NCBI GenBank assembly: GCA_963730305.1
Contig: CAVSRB010000001.1
Coordinates: 372,001-436,000 of the forward strand
Length of the DNA stretch: 64,000 nt
Direction: 5' to 3'
Origin: CAMYMQ01 sp963730305
GTDB taxonomy: Bacteria; Pseudomonadota; Alphaproteobacteria; Bin65
Part shown: piece by piece, positions 35,399 to 45,382 of the stretch
How the letters are laid out: each line of letters opens with the position of its first letter
Position numbering within the stretch: position 1 is the stretch's first letter
Notes under the pieces: model-generated
What the model saw: only the letters and a program-made list of their open reading frames with translations
The model's database searches: none
What the model was told of the DNA's origin: nothing
Translations under genes and position numbers: made by a program

Positions 35399-36664
35399 AT
35401 GATTTCGAGACGTTCGATGATGATGGCGTCGGCGTTCGCCGTCGCGATGTCCGTACAACCGGCGCTTGCAGCGGATTCGGTCAAGATCGGCCTGATCGAG
35501 CCCTATTCCGGGCCGATCGCCGCGGTCGGGACCGACGAACTGCAGCAGTGGAAGTTCATCGTCGCCGACATCAACAAGCGTGGCGGTGTCCTTGGCGGCC
35601 GACCGCTGGAGGTCGTCCCGCTCGACAACGCCATGCAGGCGGAGCGCACGATCCAGCAGCTCAAGAGCGCGATCGATCAGGGCATCCGGATCGTCTCCCA
35701 GGGCGTCGGCTCGAACCACGCCATCAACATCATCAAGTTCCTGAACAAGTGGAACGCGCGCAACCCGAAGAAGTCGGTCATCTATCTCAACAACGCGGCG
35801 ATCACGACCGCGTTCACCAACCGGCTGTGCTCGTTCTGGCACTTCCGCTTCGACGCCAACGTCGACCAGAAGGTGGCGGCGCTGGTCACGGGCATGAAGA
35901 ACGACCCCAAGGTCAAGAAGGTCTACCTGCTCAACCAGAACTACGCCTACGGCAAGTCGTTCCAGCGCGCGGCCCGGCGGCTGCTCAAGCAGCGCGCGCC
36001 CAAGGTCAAGATCGTCGGTGACGAGTTGATCGTGCCGTTCGGCAAGGTCCAGGACTTCACGCCCTACATCGCCAAGATCAAGAGCGCCGGCGCCGACACC
36101 ATCCTGACCGGCAACTGGGGCCCCGACCTCGCCCGCTTCGTCAAGGCTGCGGCCGCTTCGGGCCTCGGCGTCCAGTTCTATACCATCTACGGCGGCATCA
36201 CGAGCTCGGTCGCCGGCTACGGTCCGAAGAACGGCATCGCGGTCAAGATCAAGCAGGTCGGCGAGCAGCACGAGAACATGCCGGTGCCGCCGGTCGTCGC
36301 GCGGTTGAGCAAGGAATACCGAGCCAAGTACGGCAAGAGCTGGTACAGCGACCGTTACCGGATGCTGCTGGAAATGCTGGTCAAGGCGATCAACAAGGCC
36401 GGCGCGGTCGATCCGGTCAAGATCGGCTATGCGCTCGAAGGCATGACGCTCGACAACGGCCCGATGGGCGTGGCGACCATGCGCGCCAAGGACCACCAGA
36501 TCATCTTCCCCCTCTACGTGTCGGAGATCACGCCGCACGCCAAGGTCCACTTCATCTACAACCACAAGGACTTCGGCATCGGCTGGCGGACGACCACGGT
36601 CGCCTCGGTCAAGGACGTGACCCTGCCGACGACGTGCAAGATGAAGCGTCCGAAGCGGCCCTAG
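35399..36664 (+). CDS. Branched-chain amino acid-type ABC receptor (LivK/UrtA-like)
   Basis: A 421-residue periplasmic binding protein of the Leu/Ile/Val/amide type. Signal peptide at residues 1-25 (cut near ALA-ADS). Family features are VKIGLIEPYSGPIAAVG, AINIIKFLNKWN, VYLLNQNYAYGKSFQ and TILTGNWGPDLARFVKAA. AGGGAGGATAGA precedes the ATG. It leads a complete livKHMGF set. Such receptors often bind amides, urea or aromatic acids rather than amino acids, and the divergent amidases make an amide ligand plausible. Confidence 0.93.
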   Translation: MISRRSMMMASAFAVAMSVQPALAADSVKIGLIEPYSGPIAAVGTDELQQWKFIVADINKRGGVLGGRPLEVVPLDNAMQAERTIQQLKSAIDQGIRIVSQGVGSNHAINIIKFLNKWNARNPKKSVIYLNNAAITTAFTNRLCSFWHFRFDANVDQKVAALVTGMKNDPKVKKVYLLNQNYAYGKSFQRAARRLLKQRAPKVKIVGDELIVPFGKVQDFTPYIAKIKSAGADTILTGNWGPDLARFVKAAAASGLGVQFYTIYGGITSSVAGYGPKNGIAVKIKQVGEQHENMPVPPVVARLSKEYRAKYGKSWYSDRYRMLLEMLVKAINKAGAVDPVKIGYALEGMTLDNGPMGVATMRAKDHQIIFPLYVSEITPHAKVHFIYNHKDFGIGWRTTTVASVKDVTLPTTCKMKRPKRP

Positions 36665-36774
36665 CCGCTTCGACACCCACCTGATCGGTAGACCGGGCGG
36701 CGCAACCGCCGTCCGGTCGCCGCCGCACACGGGCATCGCGACGAAAGTCGCGCGCGAGGGGGAGCGGTCCGAGC

Positions 36775-37773
36775 GTGGAAGCGGTAATCTTCAGCATCTT
36801 CAACGGCGTCCTCTACGGCATGCTCCTGTTCATGCTGTCGAGCGGGCTGACCCTCATCTTCAGCATGATGGGCATCCTCAACTTCGCCCACGCCGCCTTC
36901 TTCATGCTCGGCGCCTATTTCGCCTTCTACGTCAGCAACGGCCTGACCGGCGTGATCGCGCCGCTGATCGGCGGCAGCGCCGGTCAGCTCGTCGCCTTCC
37001 TGGTCGCGCTGGTGGTCGCGCCGATCCTGGTCGGCGTCGTCGGCGGTCTGGTCCAGCGCTACGGCCTGCGCTTCGTGCACCGCTTCGGCCACGTGGCCGA
37101 GCTGTTGTTCACCTTCGGCCTGTTCATCCTGATCGAGGAGCTGGTCCAGATGTTCTTCGGCAAGGTGCCGAAGAACTACCAGGTGCCGGACCTGCTCAAC
37201 TTCGCCGCCTTCGCCTGGCGCGGGCTCGACTACAACTTCTACCGGCTGTTCATGCTGGTGGTCTCGGTCGGCATCTTCGCCGGGCTGCTCTACCTGATGA
37301 CGCGGACGCGGGTCGGCCTGATCATCCGGGCCGCGCTGACCCACCCGAACATGACCGCCCAGCTCGGCCATGACGTGCCGCGGGTGTTCATGTGGACCTT
37401 CGGCGCCGGTTGCGCCCTGGCCGGGGTCGCCGGCGTGATCGGCGGCAACGTGCTGGGCACCGAGCCGGGCATGGCGGTCCAGCTCGGCCCGATCGTCTTC
37501 GTCGTGATCGTCATCGGCGGCCTCGGCTCGCTCGGCGGCGCGCTGATCGCCTCGCTGTTCATCGGCATCCTCAACGACCTGTCGGTGTCGCTCGACATCA
37601 AGTTCCACGGCCTGTTCGCCGCGCTGGGCGTCGACGTCGACTCCGCCCAGGGCGTGATGAACGACCTGGTCAACCTGTCGACGGCCAAGCTCGCGCCGGT
37701 GCTGCCGTACCTGCTCCTGGTCCTGGTGCTGATCTTCCGGCCGCGCGGCCTGTTCGGCCAGCGGGACGTGTGA
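36775..37773 (+). CDS. livH: Branched-chain-type ABC permease LivH
   Basis: A 332-residue inner-membrane permease with about eight helices. The N-terminal signature LTLIFSMMGILNFAHAAFFMLGAY (in part) and the coupling segment RAALTHPNMTAQLGHDVPRVF are typical; VFVVIVIGGLGSLGGALIASLFIG follows near the end. It starts with GTG at 36775 after AGGGGGAG. Its stop overlaps the LivM start (TGATG). Confidence 0.93.
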   Translation: MEAVIFSIFNGVLYGMLLFMLSSGLTLIFSMMGILNFAHAAFFMLGAYFAFYVSNGLTGVIAPLIGGSAGQLVAFLVALVVAPILVGVVGGLVQRYGLRFVHRFGHVAELLFTFGLFILIEELVQMFFGKVPKNYQVPDLLNFAAFAWRGLDYNFYRLFMLVVSVGIFAGLLYLMTRTRVGLIIRAALTHPNMTAQLGHDVPRVFMWTFGAGCALAGVAGVIGGNVLGTEPGMAVQLGPIVFVVIVIGGLGSLGGALIASLFIGILNDLSVSLDIKFHGLFAALGVDVDSAQGVMNDLVNLSTAKLAPVLPYLLLVLVLIFRPRGLFGQRDV

Positions 37774-39084
37774 TGGCCGACGCCGCGCAGACCGAGCCGG
37801 CCGGCCGCTCGGCGCTCGCCACCGGCCTTCGCCGCTACGCCATCTGGCTGATCGCGATCGCGATCGCCATCGTGCTGCCCTGGCTGCTGCCCGGCGGCGC
37901 CGCGCGCACGGTGATCAGCCAGATGGGCGTCGCCATCATCTTCGCCCTCTCCTACAACATGCTGCTCGGCCAGGGTGGCATGCTCTCGTTCGGCCACGCC
38001 GTCTATTTCGGCCTCGCCGGCTTCTGCGTCGTCCACATCATCGAGGGCATCCAGGGCGACACGATCCCGCCGATCCCGCTGTGGCTGATGCCGTTGATCG
38101 GCGGTTTCTTCGGCATGTTGTTCGGCCTGGTGATCGGCTACGTGTCGACCCGCCGCGCGGGCACCATCTTCGCCATGATCTCGCTCGGCTTCGGCGAGAT
38201 GGTCACCGCCATGGTGCTGATCATCGTCGCCTTCTTCGGCGGCGAGGAAGGCCTCCAGACCAACCGAGCCTATAGCGTCGATTTCTTCGGCCTGGTCGAC
38301 TGGACCAAGGACATCCAGGTCTACTACCTGATCGCGGCCTGGGCGGTGATCGCGACGATCGCGATGTACGCGATCACCCGGACCCCGCTCGGGCGCATCT
38401 CCAACGCCGTCCGCGACAATCCGGAGCGGGTCGCCTTCGTCGGCTACAACACCCAGCGGGTGCGCTGGATCGTGTTCACCCTGGCCGGGCTGTTCGCCGG
38501 CGTCGCCGGCGCGCTGCACTCGATCAGCTTCGAGCAGGCCGGCTTCGGCATGGTCAACCTCAACCGGTCGGGCGCGGTGCTGATCATGGCCTTCATCGGC
38601 GGCGCCGGCCATTTCGCCGGTCCGATCATCGGCGCCGTGCTGATCACCGGGCTGGAGAAGGTGATCACCGACGTCAGCCAGGCCTGGCCGGTCTATCTCG
38701 GCCTGTTCTTCATGATCGTGATCATGTTCTCGCCGGGCGGGATCGCCGGCATCATCCAGTTCGCACGAGCGGATCTGGCGGGTCGACTGGCGGCTGCTGC
38801 GGACGCTGACCGTGCCCTATGCCCGGGCGATCGGCGCGTCGCTGATCGCCCTCGTCGGCGCGGTCTCGCTGATCGAGCTGACCCACACCGCGACCTCCGC
38901 CGAGGCGTCGACGTCCAAGGTGAGCCTGTTCTGGATCGTCGTCGACAACACCGACCCGTGGCCGTGGATCGTCGCCGTGGCGATCCTGGCGGCGGGCGGC
39001 TGGCTGTGCCGACTGACCTACCCGGCGGTCCGCGACGCCTACGACAGCGCCATGAAGACCGCCACCGACCGGGTGCTGAAATGA
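37773..39084 (+). CDS. livM: Branched-chain-type ABC permease LivM with C-terminal extension, frameshifted
   Basis: Permease with the LivM signature LSYNMLLGQGGMLSFGHAVYFG and coupling loop GRISNAVRDNPERVAFVGYN. The LivM core ends around FSPGGIAGIIQFA; there the frame changes (about 38770) and continues as HERIWRVDWRLLRTLTVPYARAIG with two more hydrophobic segments (SLIALVGAVSLIEL and WIVAVAILAAGGWL), ending at 39084. The ~100-residue tail is beyond the usual LivM length (~330-360), making about 437 in total. Its stop overlaps LivG. Confidence 0.88.
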
Positions 39085-39867
39085 CCGCCGCGCTGGAACT
39101 GACCGGGGTCCAGAAGAGCTTCGGCCCGGCCCAGATCATCCGCGGCGTCGACCTGTCGGTCGCCGACGGCGAGAGCCACGCGATCATCGGCCCCAACGGC
39201 GCCGGCAAGTCGACCCTGTTCAACCTGATCAGCGGCCGCTACGAGCTGTCCGCCGGCACCATCCGCCTGCACGGCCGCGACATCTCCAACCTGCCGCCGC
39301 ACGCGATCAACCGGGCCGGGCTGGCGCGCAGCTTCCAGGTCACCAACATCTTCCCGCAGATGACCGTGTTCGAGAACGTCCGCTGCGGCATGCTGTGGGC
39401 GGCGGGCGAGAAATACTCCTTCTGGCATTCGATCGCGCGGCGCACGCGGATCACCGAGGCGGTCGAGCAGCTGCTCGACGAGCACCGGCCTGCTGGCCAA
39501 GCGGGACTTCCCGGCGGTGCTGCTGCCCTACGCCGACCAGCGCGCGCTCGAGCTCGCGATCACGCTGGCGAGCGGCGCCGACGTGGTGCTGCTGGACGAG
39601 CCCACCGCCGGCATGAGCCACAGCGAGACCCACCAGGCGGTCGCCCTGATCAAGCGGATCACCAAGGGCAAGACGCTGGTCATCGTCGAGCACGACATGG
39701 GCGTCGTCTTCGACATCGCCGACCGCATCTCGGTGCTGGTCTACGGCGAGATCATCGCCACCGACACGCCGGCCAACGTCCGCCAGAACCCGCAGGTCCA
39801 GGAAGCCTATCTGGGGACCCCCACCACCGAGGCCGTCACCGAGGCCGCCCCCGGGGAGGCCCCATGA
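39081..39867 (+). CDS. livG: Branched-chain-type ABC ATPase LivG, frameshifted
   Basis: ATPase with Walker A GPNGAGKST, SFQVTNIFPQMTVFENV (Q-loop region) and Walker B VVLLDEPTAGMSHSE. One frame change at about 39487 (DEH to GLLAKRDFP). The ABC signature position reads LLPYADQRALELAI, where LivG proteins usually have YGDQR or SGGQ; the usual glycine is alanine. H-loop IVEHDMGVV is present. Length ~261 when corrected. ATGA overlap with LivM and with LivF. Confidence 0.9.
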
Positions 39868-40568
39868 GCGCCCTGCTCGACGTCCGGGACCTGCACGCCT
39901 ACTACGGCAAGAGCCACATCCTGCGCGGGGTCGGCTTCCACGTCGGCGAGGGCGAGATCGTCAGCCTGCTCGGCCGCAACGGCGTCGGCCGCACGACCAC
40001 GATCAAGGCGATCATGGGCGAGGTGCCGCCGCAGGGCTCGATCGCCTTCAAGGGCCAGGAGATCGCCGGGCGCAAGCCGCACGAGATCGCCCGGCTCGGC
40101 CTCGGCCACGTGCCGGAGAACCGGGACATCTTCCCCACCCTGACGACGCGGGAGAACCTGCTGCTCGGGGTCAAGGACACCAAGGTCGCCGGCCGCTGGT
40201 CGATGGAGGACATGTTCGAGCTGTTCCCCAACCTGCGCGAGCGCGCCGACATCCCCGGCGGCTCGCTGTCGGGCGGCGAGCAGCAGATGCTGACCATGTG
40301 CCGGACGCTGATGGGCGACCCCGACCTGATCATGATCGACGAGCCGACCGAGGGGCTGGCGCCCAAGATGACCGAGCAGGTCGCCGCCCTGCTCGAGGAG
40401 ATCGCGCGGCGCCGGGTGGCGATCCTGCTGGTCGAGCAGAAGCTGACCATCGCGCTCAAGATCTCGCACCGGGTCTACGTCATGGGCCACGGCGAGATCG
40501 TGTTCGAGGGCACGCCGGAGACCTTCGAGGCCGACGACACCATCCGCAAGGAGTGGCTCGAGGTCTGA
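39864..40568 (+). CDS. livF: Branched-chain-type ABC ATPase LivF
   Basis: A 234-residue ATPase. Walker A reads LLGRNGVGRTT, with Arg in place of the usual Lys that contacts the nucleotide phosphates; I recall this Lys-to-Arg variant in some LivF-type proteins of proteobacteria, so it may be a subfamily trait. Signature SLSGGEQQML, Walker B LIMIDEPTEGLAP and the H-region LLVEQKLTIALKI are normal. Last gene of the operon. Confidence 0.93.
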   Translation: MSALLDVRDLHAYYGKSHILRGVGFHVGEGEIVSLLGRNGVGRTTTIKAIMGEVPPQGSIAFKGQEIAGRKPHEIARLGLGHVPENRDIFPTLTTRENLLLGVKDTKVAGRWSMEDMFELFPNLRERADIPGGSLSGGEQQMLTMCRTLMGDPDLIMIDEPTEGLAPKMTEQVAALLEEIARRRVAILLVEQKLTIALKISHRVYVMGHGEIVFEGTPETFEADDTIRKEWLEV

Positions 40569-40591
40569 GGGCCCGGCCTACCGGCGGCGCG

Positions 40592-42304
40592 TCAGTTGCG
40601 GGACAGCGGCCGGGTCAGCGGGCTGGGTCGCCTGAGTTCGTGGTGGAGCCGGCCGATGCTCGCGGGATGGCACGGCGCCGCCGACGGGTCCCGATGGCTG
40701 GTCGAGCCATAGGCGACCTGGTTGCGGCCGTTGCGCTTGGCGGAATAGAGCGCGGCGTCCGCCCGGGCGATGATCTCCTCCAGGGTCGTCGTGTTCTGCT
40801 GGAAGTCGGCCACCCCGACGCTGACGGTGACCGATATCGCGCCGTCACCGGTGTCGATCCGCTCCGCCTCGACCTTCTGCCGCAGCCGCTCGCAAAGCTG
40901 GAGCGCCGGCGCGAGCTGCGTCTCGGGCAGCAGCAGGACGAACTCCTCGCCGCCGAAGCGCGCGAACAGGTCGCTCTGGCGGACGCTCGACTTGACGACG
41001 TCGGCGAGCATGACGATGCAGCGGTCGCCGACGTTGTGCCCATAGGTGTCGTTGACCTGCTTGAAGTGGTCGAGGTCGAACATCGCCACCGTCAGCGGCT
41101 TGTCGTAGCGCGCCGAGCGGTAGATCTCCTCGTTCGCCTTCTCCAGGAAGGCCCGGCGGTTGAGCGTGCCGGTCAGGCTGTCGGTCGCGGCCAGCGACTG
41201 GAGCTCCGCCTCGAGCTCCTTCTGCACCGAGATGTCGCGGACGCTCGAGCGGAAGCCCTGCGACCGGCCCTCCTTGTCGTAGATCGGGTTCGAGACGGCG
41301 GCGACCCAGCGCACCGAGCCGTCCTTGCAGACGATCCGGAATTCCAGGTCGCCCTCGCTCGGAGAGGTGATCGCGTAGGACATCGCCGTCTTGACCCGCC
41401 CGGCGTCGTCCGGGTGGATCAGGTCGGAGGTCAGGCCGGGGTCGCGGTCGAAATCGTCGACCGAATAGCCGGTGACGCGCTGGACGCTGGGATTGGTCCA
41501 GACCGCACGCCCCTGCGCGTCGAACCAGATCTCCCAGGCGTAGGAATAGTCGGCGATGATCTGGAACCGTTCCTCGTTGCGCCGCCGCTCGTCGAGCGTC
41601 TCGCGCAGCGAGTGCGCCAGCGCCTCGTTCTGGCTGGCCAGATCGGTGGTGTAGCGCAGCTTCGCCGCCGCGATCCGGCCGGTGCGGAACAGGATGAAGC
41701 CGAACAGGATGATGATCGCCGCCATCGCCTTGTCGACCGGCCCGGCGCCGAGCAGGAAGAACAGCGCGAGCGGGAACAGGGTCGGGAACAGATAGGCGAT
41801 CAGGTAGGGCTTGTGATAGCCGTTGGCGGCGACGCCCGCGGCCATCCCGGCGATCGCGAGCATGACCGCGGCCGCCTGGACGTTGGTCAGGCCATAGAAC
41901 ATCGACAGCCCGCAGAGGCCCCAGAGGATGCCGAGATAGGCCGCCGAGACGACGTTGATCGTCAGCCAGGTCTCGATCCTGAACCGCTGGGGACGCTGCT
42001 TGATCGCGGTGATGAAGAAATAGCGCTGGGCGAGGCCGATCAGCATCGCCGCGGTCCAGCCGAGCACCAGCGACGTCGGGACGGCGCTGTCGGCCAGGGC
42101 GAAGACGACGACCGAGGCGAAACCGAAATTGTGCAGCAGGCCGCCGCGGGTGTTGTTGATCAGCAGGTCGAACCGCGCCTCGTCGAAGCGGGCGTCGCTC
42201 TGGCGTTGCAGCCGCGCGTCATGCTCGGCACCGTCGACGCGCTCCGGCGCCTCGATCGGGGCTTTCGGCGCTTCTTCCGCAGCTGACATGATCGGTCGGT
42301 TCAT
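40592..42304 (-). CDS. Membrane PAS-GGDEF diguanylate cyclase
   Basis: A 570-residue protein that probably makes cyclic-di-GMP. Residues ~55-215 hold about six hydrophobic segments (MASE-like sensor); a PAS domain follows (NEERFQIIADYSYAWEIWFD to VRDISVQKELEAEL). The GGDEF domain has TDSLTGTLNRR, FDLDHFKQVND and an intact RFGGEEFVLLLPE. An RQSD motif five residues before GGEEF is an inhibitory I-site, so product feedback is likely. ATG at 42304 chosen over an upstream codon at 42346. Converges with livF. Confidence 0.92.
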   Translation of the reverse strand: MNRPIMSAAEEAPKAPIEAPERVDGAEHDARLQRQSDARFDEARFDLLINNTRGGLLHNFGFASVVVFALADSAVPTSLVLGWTAAMLIGLAQRYFFITAIKQRPQRFRIETWLTINVVSAAYLGILWGLCGLSMFYGLTNVQAAAVMLAIAGMAAGVAANGYHKPYLIAYLFPTLFPLALFFLLGAGPVDKAMAAIIILFGFILFRTGRIAAAKLRYTTDLASQNEALAHSLRETLDERRRNEERFQIIADYSYAWEIWFDAQGRAVWTNPSVQRVTGYSVDDFDRDPGLTSDLIHPDDAGRVKTAMSYAITSPSEGDLEFRIVCKDGSVRWVAAVSNPIYDKEGRSQGFRSSVRDISVQKELEAELQSLAATDSLTGTLNRRAFLEKANEEIYRSARYDKPLTVAMFDLDHFKQVNDTYGHNVGDRCIVMLADVVKSSVRQSDLFARFGGEEFVLLLPETQLAPALQLCERLRQKVEAERIDTGDGAISVTVSVGVADFQQNTTTLEEIIARADAALYSAKRNGRNQVAYGSTSHRDPSAAPCHPASIGRLHHELRRPSPLTRPLSRN

Positions 42305-42361
42305 CGCCGCACACGCGAGCCGGCGATCGACGTGCCCGAAGGCCACCGAAACGGCACGGCT

Positions 42362-42462
42362 CTATTGATTACACCCTCTAGTCTTGCGATCCTTTTCAGG
42401 ATCACAACAGATTATTTTCTATTATACTTTCCAAACTCTTAAGCGGGAAAAATAATATGGAG
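42362..42462. other. AT-rich intergenic island
   Basis: About 100 bases of unusually AT-rich DNA between the diguanylate cyclase start and the CoA-ligase stop. It holds a perfect hairpin GATCCT-TTTC-AGGATC (42388-42403) and runs such as GATTATTTTCTATTATAC. It is the promoter region of the cyclase; the hairpin may be an operator or the end of the ligase transcript. Confidence 0.45.
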
Positions 42463-42527
42463 AGTCGCCGCCAGCGCTCGCCGCGCGGCGGCGCGGACGC
42501 CGGGTCTTGCCGAGGCGGCCCGGCGGG

Positions 42528-44057
42528 CTAACCCAGCAGCGTCTCGCGCAGCTCGAACTTCTGGACCTTGCCGAGCGACGTGCGCGGCAGCGGGCCGTCG
42601 AGGAAGACCACGTCGCGCGGGTGCTTGTAGCGGGCGAGCCGGCCCTCGAACAGGCCGAGCACCGTTTCGCGGGTCAATGTCACGCCCGGCTTGGGCACGA
42701 CGCAGGCGACCGGGACCTCGCCCCACTTGTCGTCGGGCCGGCCGATCACCGCGAACTCGGCGATGTCGGCGCAGTCGGCGAGGACGTTCTCCAGCTCGGC
42801 CGGATAGATGTTCTCGCCGCCGGACACGATCATGTCCTTCTTGCGGTCGTCGATATAGTAGAAGCCGTCGGCGTCGCGGTGGCCGACGTCGCCGCTGTGG
42901 TACCAGCCGTCGCTGAACACCTCGGCCGTCGCGGCCTCGTTACCCCAGTAGCCGGACATGATGTTGGGGCCGCGCAGCCAGATCTCGCCGGAGTTGCCGG
43001 GCGCCAGGTCGTGGCCATCGTCGTCCACGATGCGCGCCTCGCAGTGGGCGACCGGCTTGCCGGTCGAGCCGACCTTGCGCCGGGCGTCGCCGACCGACAG
43101 GGCGATCGCGATCGGGCAGCTCTCGGTCATGCCGTAGACCTGGGTCACCGGGATGCCGCGGTCGTGCCACGGCTTGATCATCGCCTCGGGCACCGTCGAC
43201 GAGCCGGTGCAGACCTGGCGCAGGCTCGACAGGTCGGCGTCGGCGAAGTTGGGATGGGACAAGAGCGCCAGGCTCGCCGCCGGCACCGAGAGATAGAGCG
43301 TCGGCCGGCTCGCGGCGATTTCCGCGAGCACCTGTTCCGGGTCGAAGCGGCGGTGGATGGTCACGGTCGCGCCGGCGTGGATCGCCGGCGTGGTCTGGAT
43401 GTTCATGCCGCCGACGTGGAACATCGGCAGCGCCGTCAGCACGTGGTCGTTGGCGGTCATCTCGAACACCGCCATGCCGTTGACCGCGTTGTAGAACAGC
43501 GCCTCCTGGCTGATCACCGCCCCCTTGGGCGCGCCGGTCGTGCCCGAGGTGTAGACGATCTTGACCGGCGTGCGCAGCTCGCGCTTGGCGTCCGGCGACA
43601 CCGGCGCGGCCGCGCCGACCAGCGCGTCGTAGCCGATCCAGTCGCCCTGTTGCAGGGGCGCCGCCACCTCGCCGTAGGCGACCATCTTCAGATCCGGGAA
43701 CTGGGCCGCCAGCTCGGCGGCGTGGGCGTGGTACTCGGGCTCGGCGAGCAGCGCCATCGGCCCGCAATCGCGGATCATGTAGGCATGCTCGGCCGGGGTC
43801 AGGCGCCAGTTGAGCGGCACGACGATGGCGCCGATGCGCGCGCAGGCGAACAGGAGCTCGAGCAGCTCGGGCGAGTTGAGGCCGAGATGGGCGACCCGGT
43901 CGCCGTCGCCGACGCCGAGCCCGTCACGCAGCGCCCCGGCGAGCCGCCCGACCCGCGCCTCCATCTCGGCGTAGCTGATCTCCCGTCCCTCGAAGCGGAC
44001 CGCGATGCGGTCCGCCGACCAGTCCGCCCGGTGGGCGATCCAGTTCGAAATATCCAT
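42528..44057 (-). CDS. Acyl-CoA synthetase (AMP-forming)
   Basis: A 509-residue adenylate-forming ligase that converts a carboxylic acid, ATP and CoA to acyl-CoA. The P-loop-like motif IVYTSGTTGAPKGAV is at ~165-180, followed by VYGMTES, WYHSGDVGHRDADGF, DDRKKDMIVSGGENIYP and the catalytic Lys in PRTSLGKVQKFEL. It is full-length, unlike the PaaK-like protein at 14 kb. Last in the minus-strand NicX-like operon, 49 bases after the acyl-CoA dehydrogenase. Specificity (medium-chain, aromatic or other) is not evident. Confidence 0.93.
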   Translation of the reverse strand: MDISNWIAHRADWSADRIAVRFEGREISYAEMEARVGRLAGALRDGLGVGDGDRVAHLGLNSPELLELLFACARIGAIVVPLNWRLTPAEHAYMIRDCGPMALLAEPEYHAHAAELAAQFPDLKMVAYGEVAAPLQQGDWIGYDALVGAAAPVSPDAKRELRTPVKIVYTSGTTGAPKGAVISQEALFYNAVNGMAVFEMTANDHVLTALPMFHVGGMNIQTTPAIHAGATVTIHRRFDPEQVLAEIAASRPTLYLSVPAASLALLSHPNFADADLSSLRQVCTGSSTVPEAMIKPWHDRGIPVTQVYGMTESCPIAIALSVGDARRKVGSTGKPVAHCEARIVDDDGHDLAPGNSGEIWLRGPNIMSGYWGNEAATAEVFSDGWYHSGDVGHRDADGFYYIDDRKKDMIVSGGENIYPAELENVLADCADIAEFAVIGRPDDKWGEVPVACVVPKPGVTLTRETVLGLFEGRLARYKHPRDVVFLDGPLPRTSLGKVQKFELRETLLG

Positions 44058-44106
44058 CGGCGCTGCTGTCCCTCCCCGGTCCGGCGCGTTGGGCGCGCTC
44101 GGCGTG

Positions 44107-45369
44107 TTACAGTTGTTCGAGTGGCTCGACCTCGCCCGGATCCTGCACGCTTTCGCGCCCCAGCCGCTCCATGCAGATCTCCGGCGTCCACGGCAGCATC
44201 AGCGAGCCGCAGCGGCTGTCGCGATAATAGCGCTCGAGCGGGTACTTCTTGAAGATGGTGCGGCCGCCGCACGTCCGGATCGCCAGCCGGCAGATGTCGT
44301 TGGCGCCCTCCATCACCGTGATCTGCGAGCAGTAGGCGCGCAGGCGGTCGGGCTTGGACGGGTTGTAGCGGGCCTCCTTGATGACCCGGTAGAACAGCGC
44401 CTTGGACTGCTCCAGCTTGACCCGCATCTCGGCGATCGACATCTGCTTGGCCGGCGACAGCCGCGCCTCGCCGCCCTTGGGCGGGCCGCCCTCGATGTTG
44501 CCGACCAGATAGTTGATGGTGAAGTCGAACGCCGCCTGGGACAGGCCCAGATAGGTCGGGCACAGGGTCGTGAACATGTGCGGCCAGTAGCGGGCGCCGT
44601 GATAGTACATCCCGGTCGGCAGGACCATGTTGTCCTCGGGCACGAACACGTCCTTGAAGGTGATCGTCTTCGACACCGTGCCGCGCATGCCCAGCACGTC
44701 CCATTCGCCGGAGATCGTGACCCCGTCGGAATCGGCCGGCACCGCCAGGTACATGGTGTCCTCGGCGCTCTGGACCTCGTCGGGGCCCTTGTCCTCGGTG
44801 CACAGCAGTCCGTAGTAGTGAGCCGCGCCCGACAGGCTGGCGAAATGCTTGACGCCGTTGACGATCCAGCCGCCGTCGGTGCGCTGGGCGGTGGTGCCGA
44901 AGGGCGACTTGCCCGCCGCCGCGGCCGTGTTCGGCTCCGAGAAGGGCTGGGCGAAGATCGAACCGCCGTCGATGACCTTCTCGTAGATCATCGCCCGGCG
45001 CTTCTCGTGGGTCTTGCGCACCTCGTCCGACATCGGCATGTCGTCGGCCATCTGGTTCGACCACAACAGCGTCGCCGCGTGCATGTTGAAGGTCAGCGCG
45101 GTGGTCCCGCACCAGCGGCCGAGCTCCGCCGAGACCATGCAATAGGTCTCGAAGTCGGCGCCGAGCCCGCCGAAGCGCTCCGGGATGGTCAGGCCGAGGA
45201 AGCCGGCCTCGCGCAGGTCGTCGTAGTTCTCGAACGGGAACGCGCCCTCGCGGTCGTATTTCTCCGCGCGGGGGGCGAACTTCTCCTGGCCCAGGGCACG
45301 CGCCTTGAGGACGAGCTCGCGCTGCTTGGGGGTGGGGTCGGGGTGCAGGCGGCCGAGTTCGAATTGCAT
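44107..45369 (-). CDS. Acyl-CoA dehydrogenase
   Basis: A 420-residue FAD enzyme. Family features are LTIPERFGGLGADFETYC, the FAD/substrate segment IFAQPFSEPNTAAAAG, NGVKHFASLSGAAHYYG and the C-terminal helices with AYCSQITVMEGANDICRLAIRTCGGRTIFKKYPLERYYRD (in pieces). It has more cysteines than usual near the C-terminus. ACAD relatives also include flavin monooxygenases, so oxygen-dependent activity is possible. It is between the hydrolase and the CoA ligase in the operon. Confidence 0.9.
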   Translation of the reverse strand: MQFELGRLHPDPTPKQRELVLKARALGQEKFAPRAEKYDREGAFPFENYDDLREAGFLGLTIPERFGGLGADFETYCMVSAELGRWCGTTALTFNMHAATLLWSNQMADDMPMSDEVRKTHEKRRAMIYEKVIDGGSIFAQPFSEPNTAAAAGKSPFGTTAQRTDGGWIVNGVKHFASLSGAAHYYGLLCTEDKGPDEVQSAEDTMYLAVPADSDGVTISGEWDVLGMRGTVSKTITFKDVFVPEDNMVLPTGMYYHGARYWPHMFTTLCPTYLGLSQAAFDFTINYLVGNIEGGPPKGGEARLSPAKQMSIAEMRVKLEQSKALFYRVIKEARYNPSKPDRLRAYCSQITVMEGANDICRLAIRTCGGRTIFKKYPLERYYRDSRCGSLMLPWTPEICMERLGRESVQDPGEVEPLEQL

Positions 45370-45382
45370 CGGTCGGGTCTCC

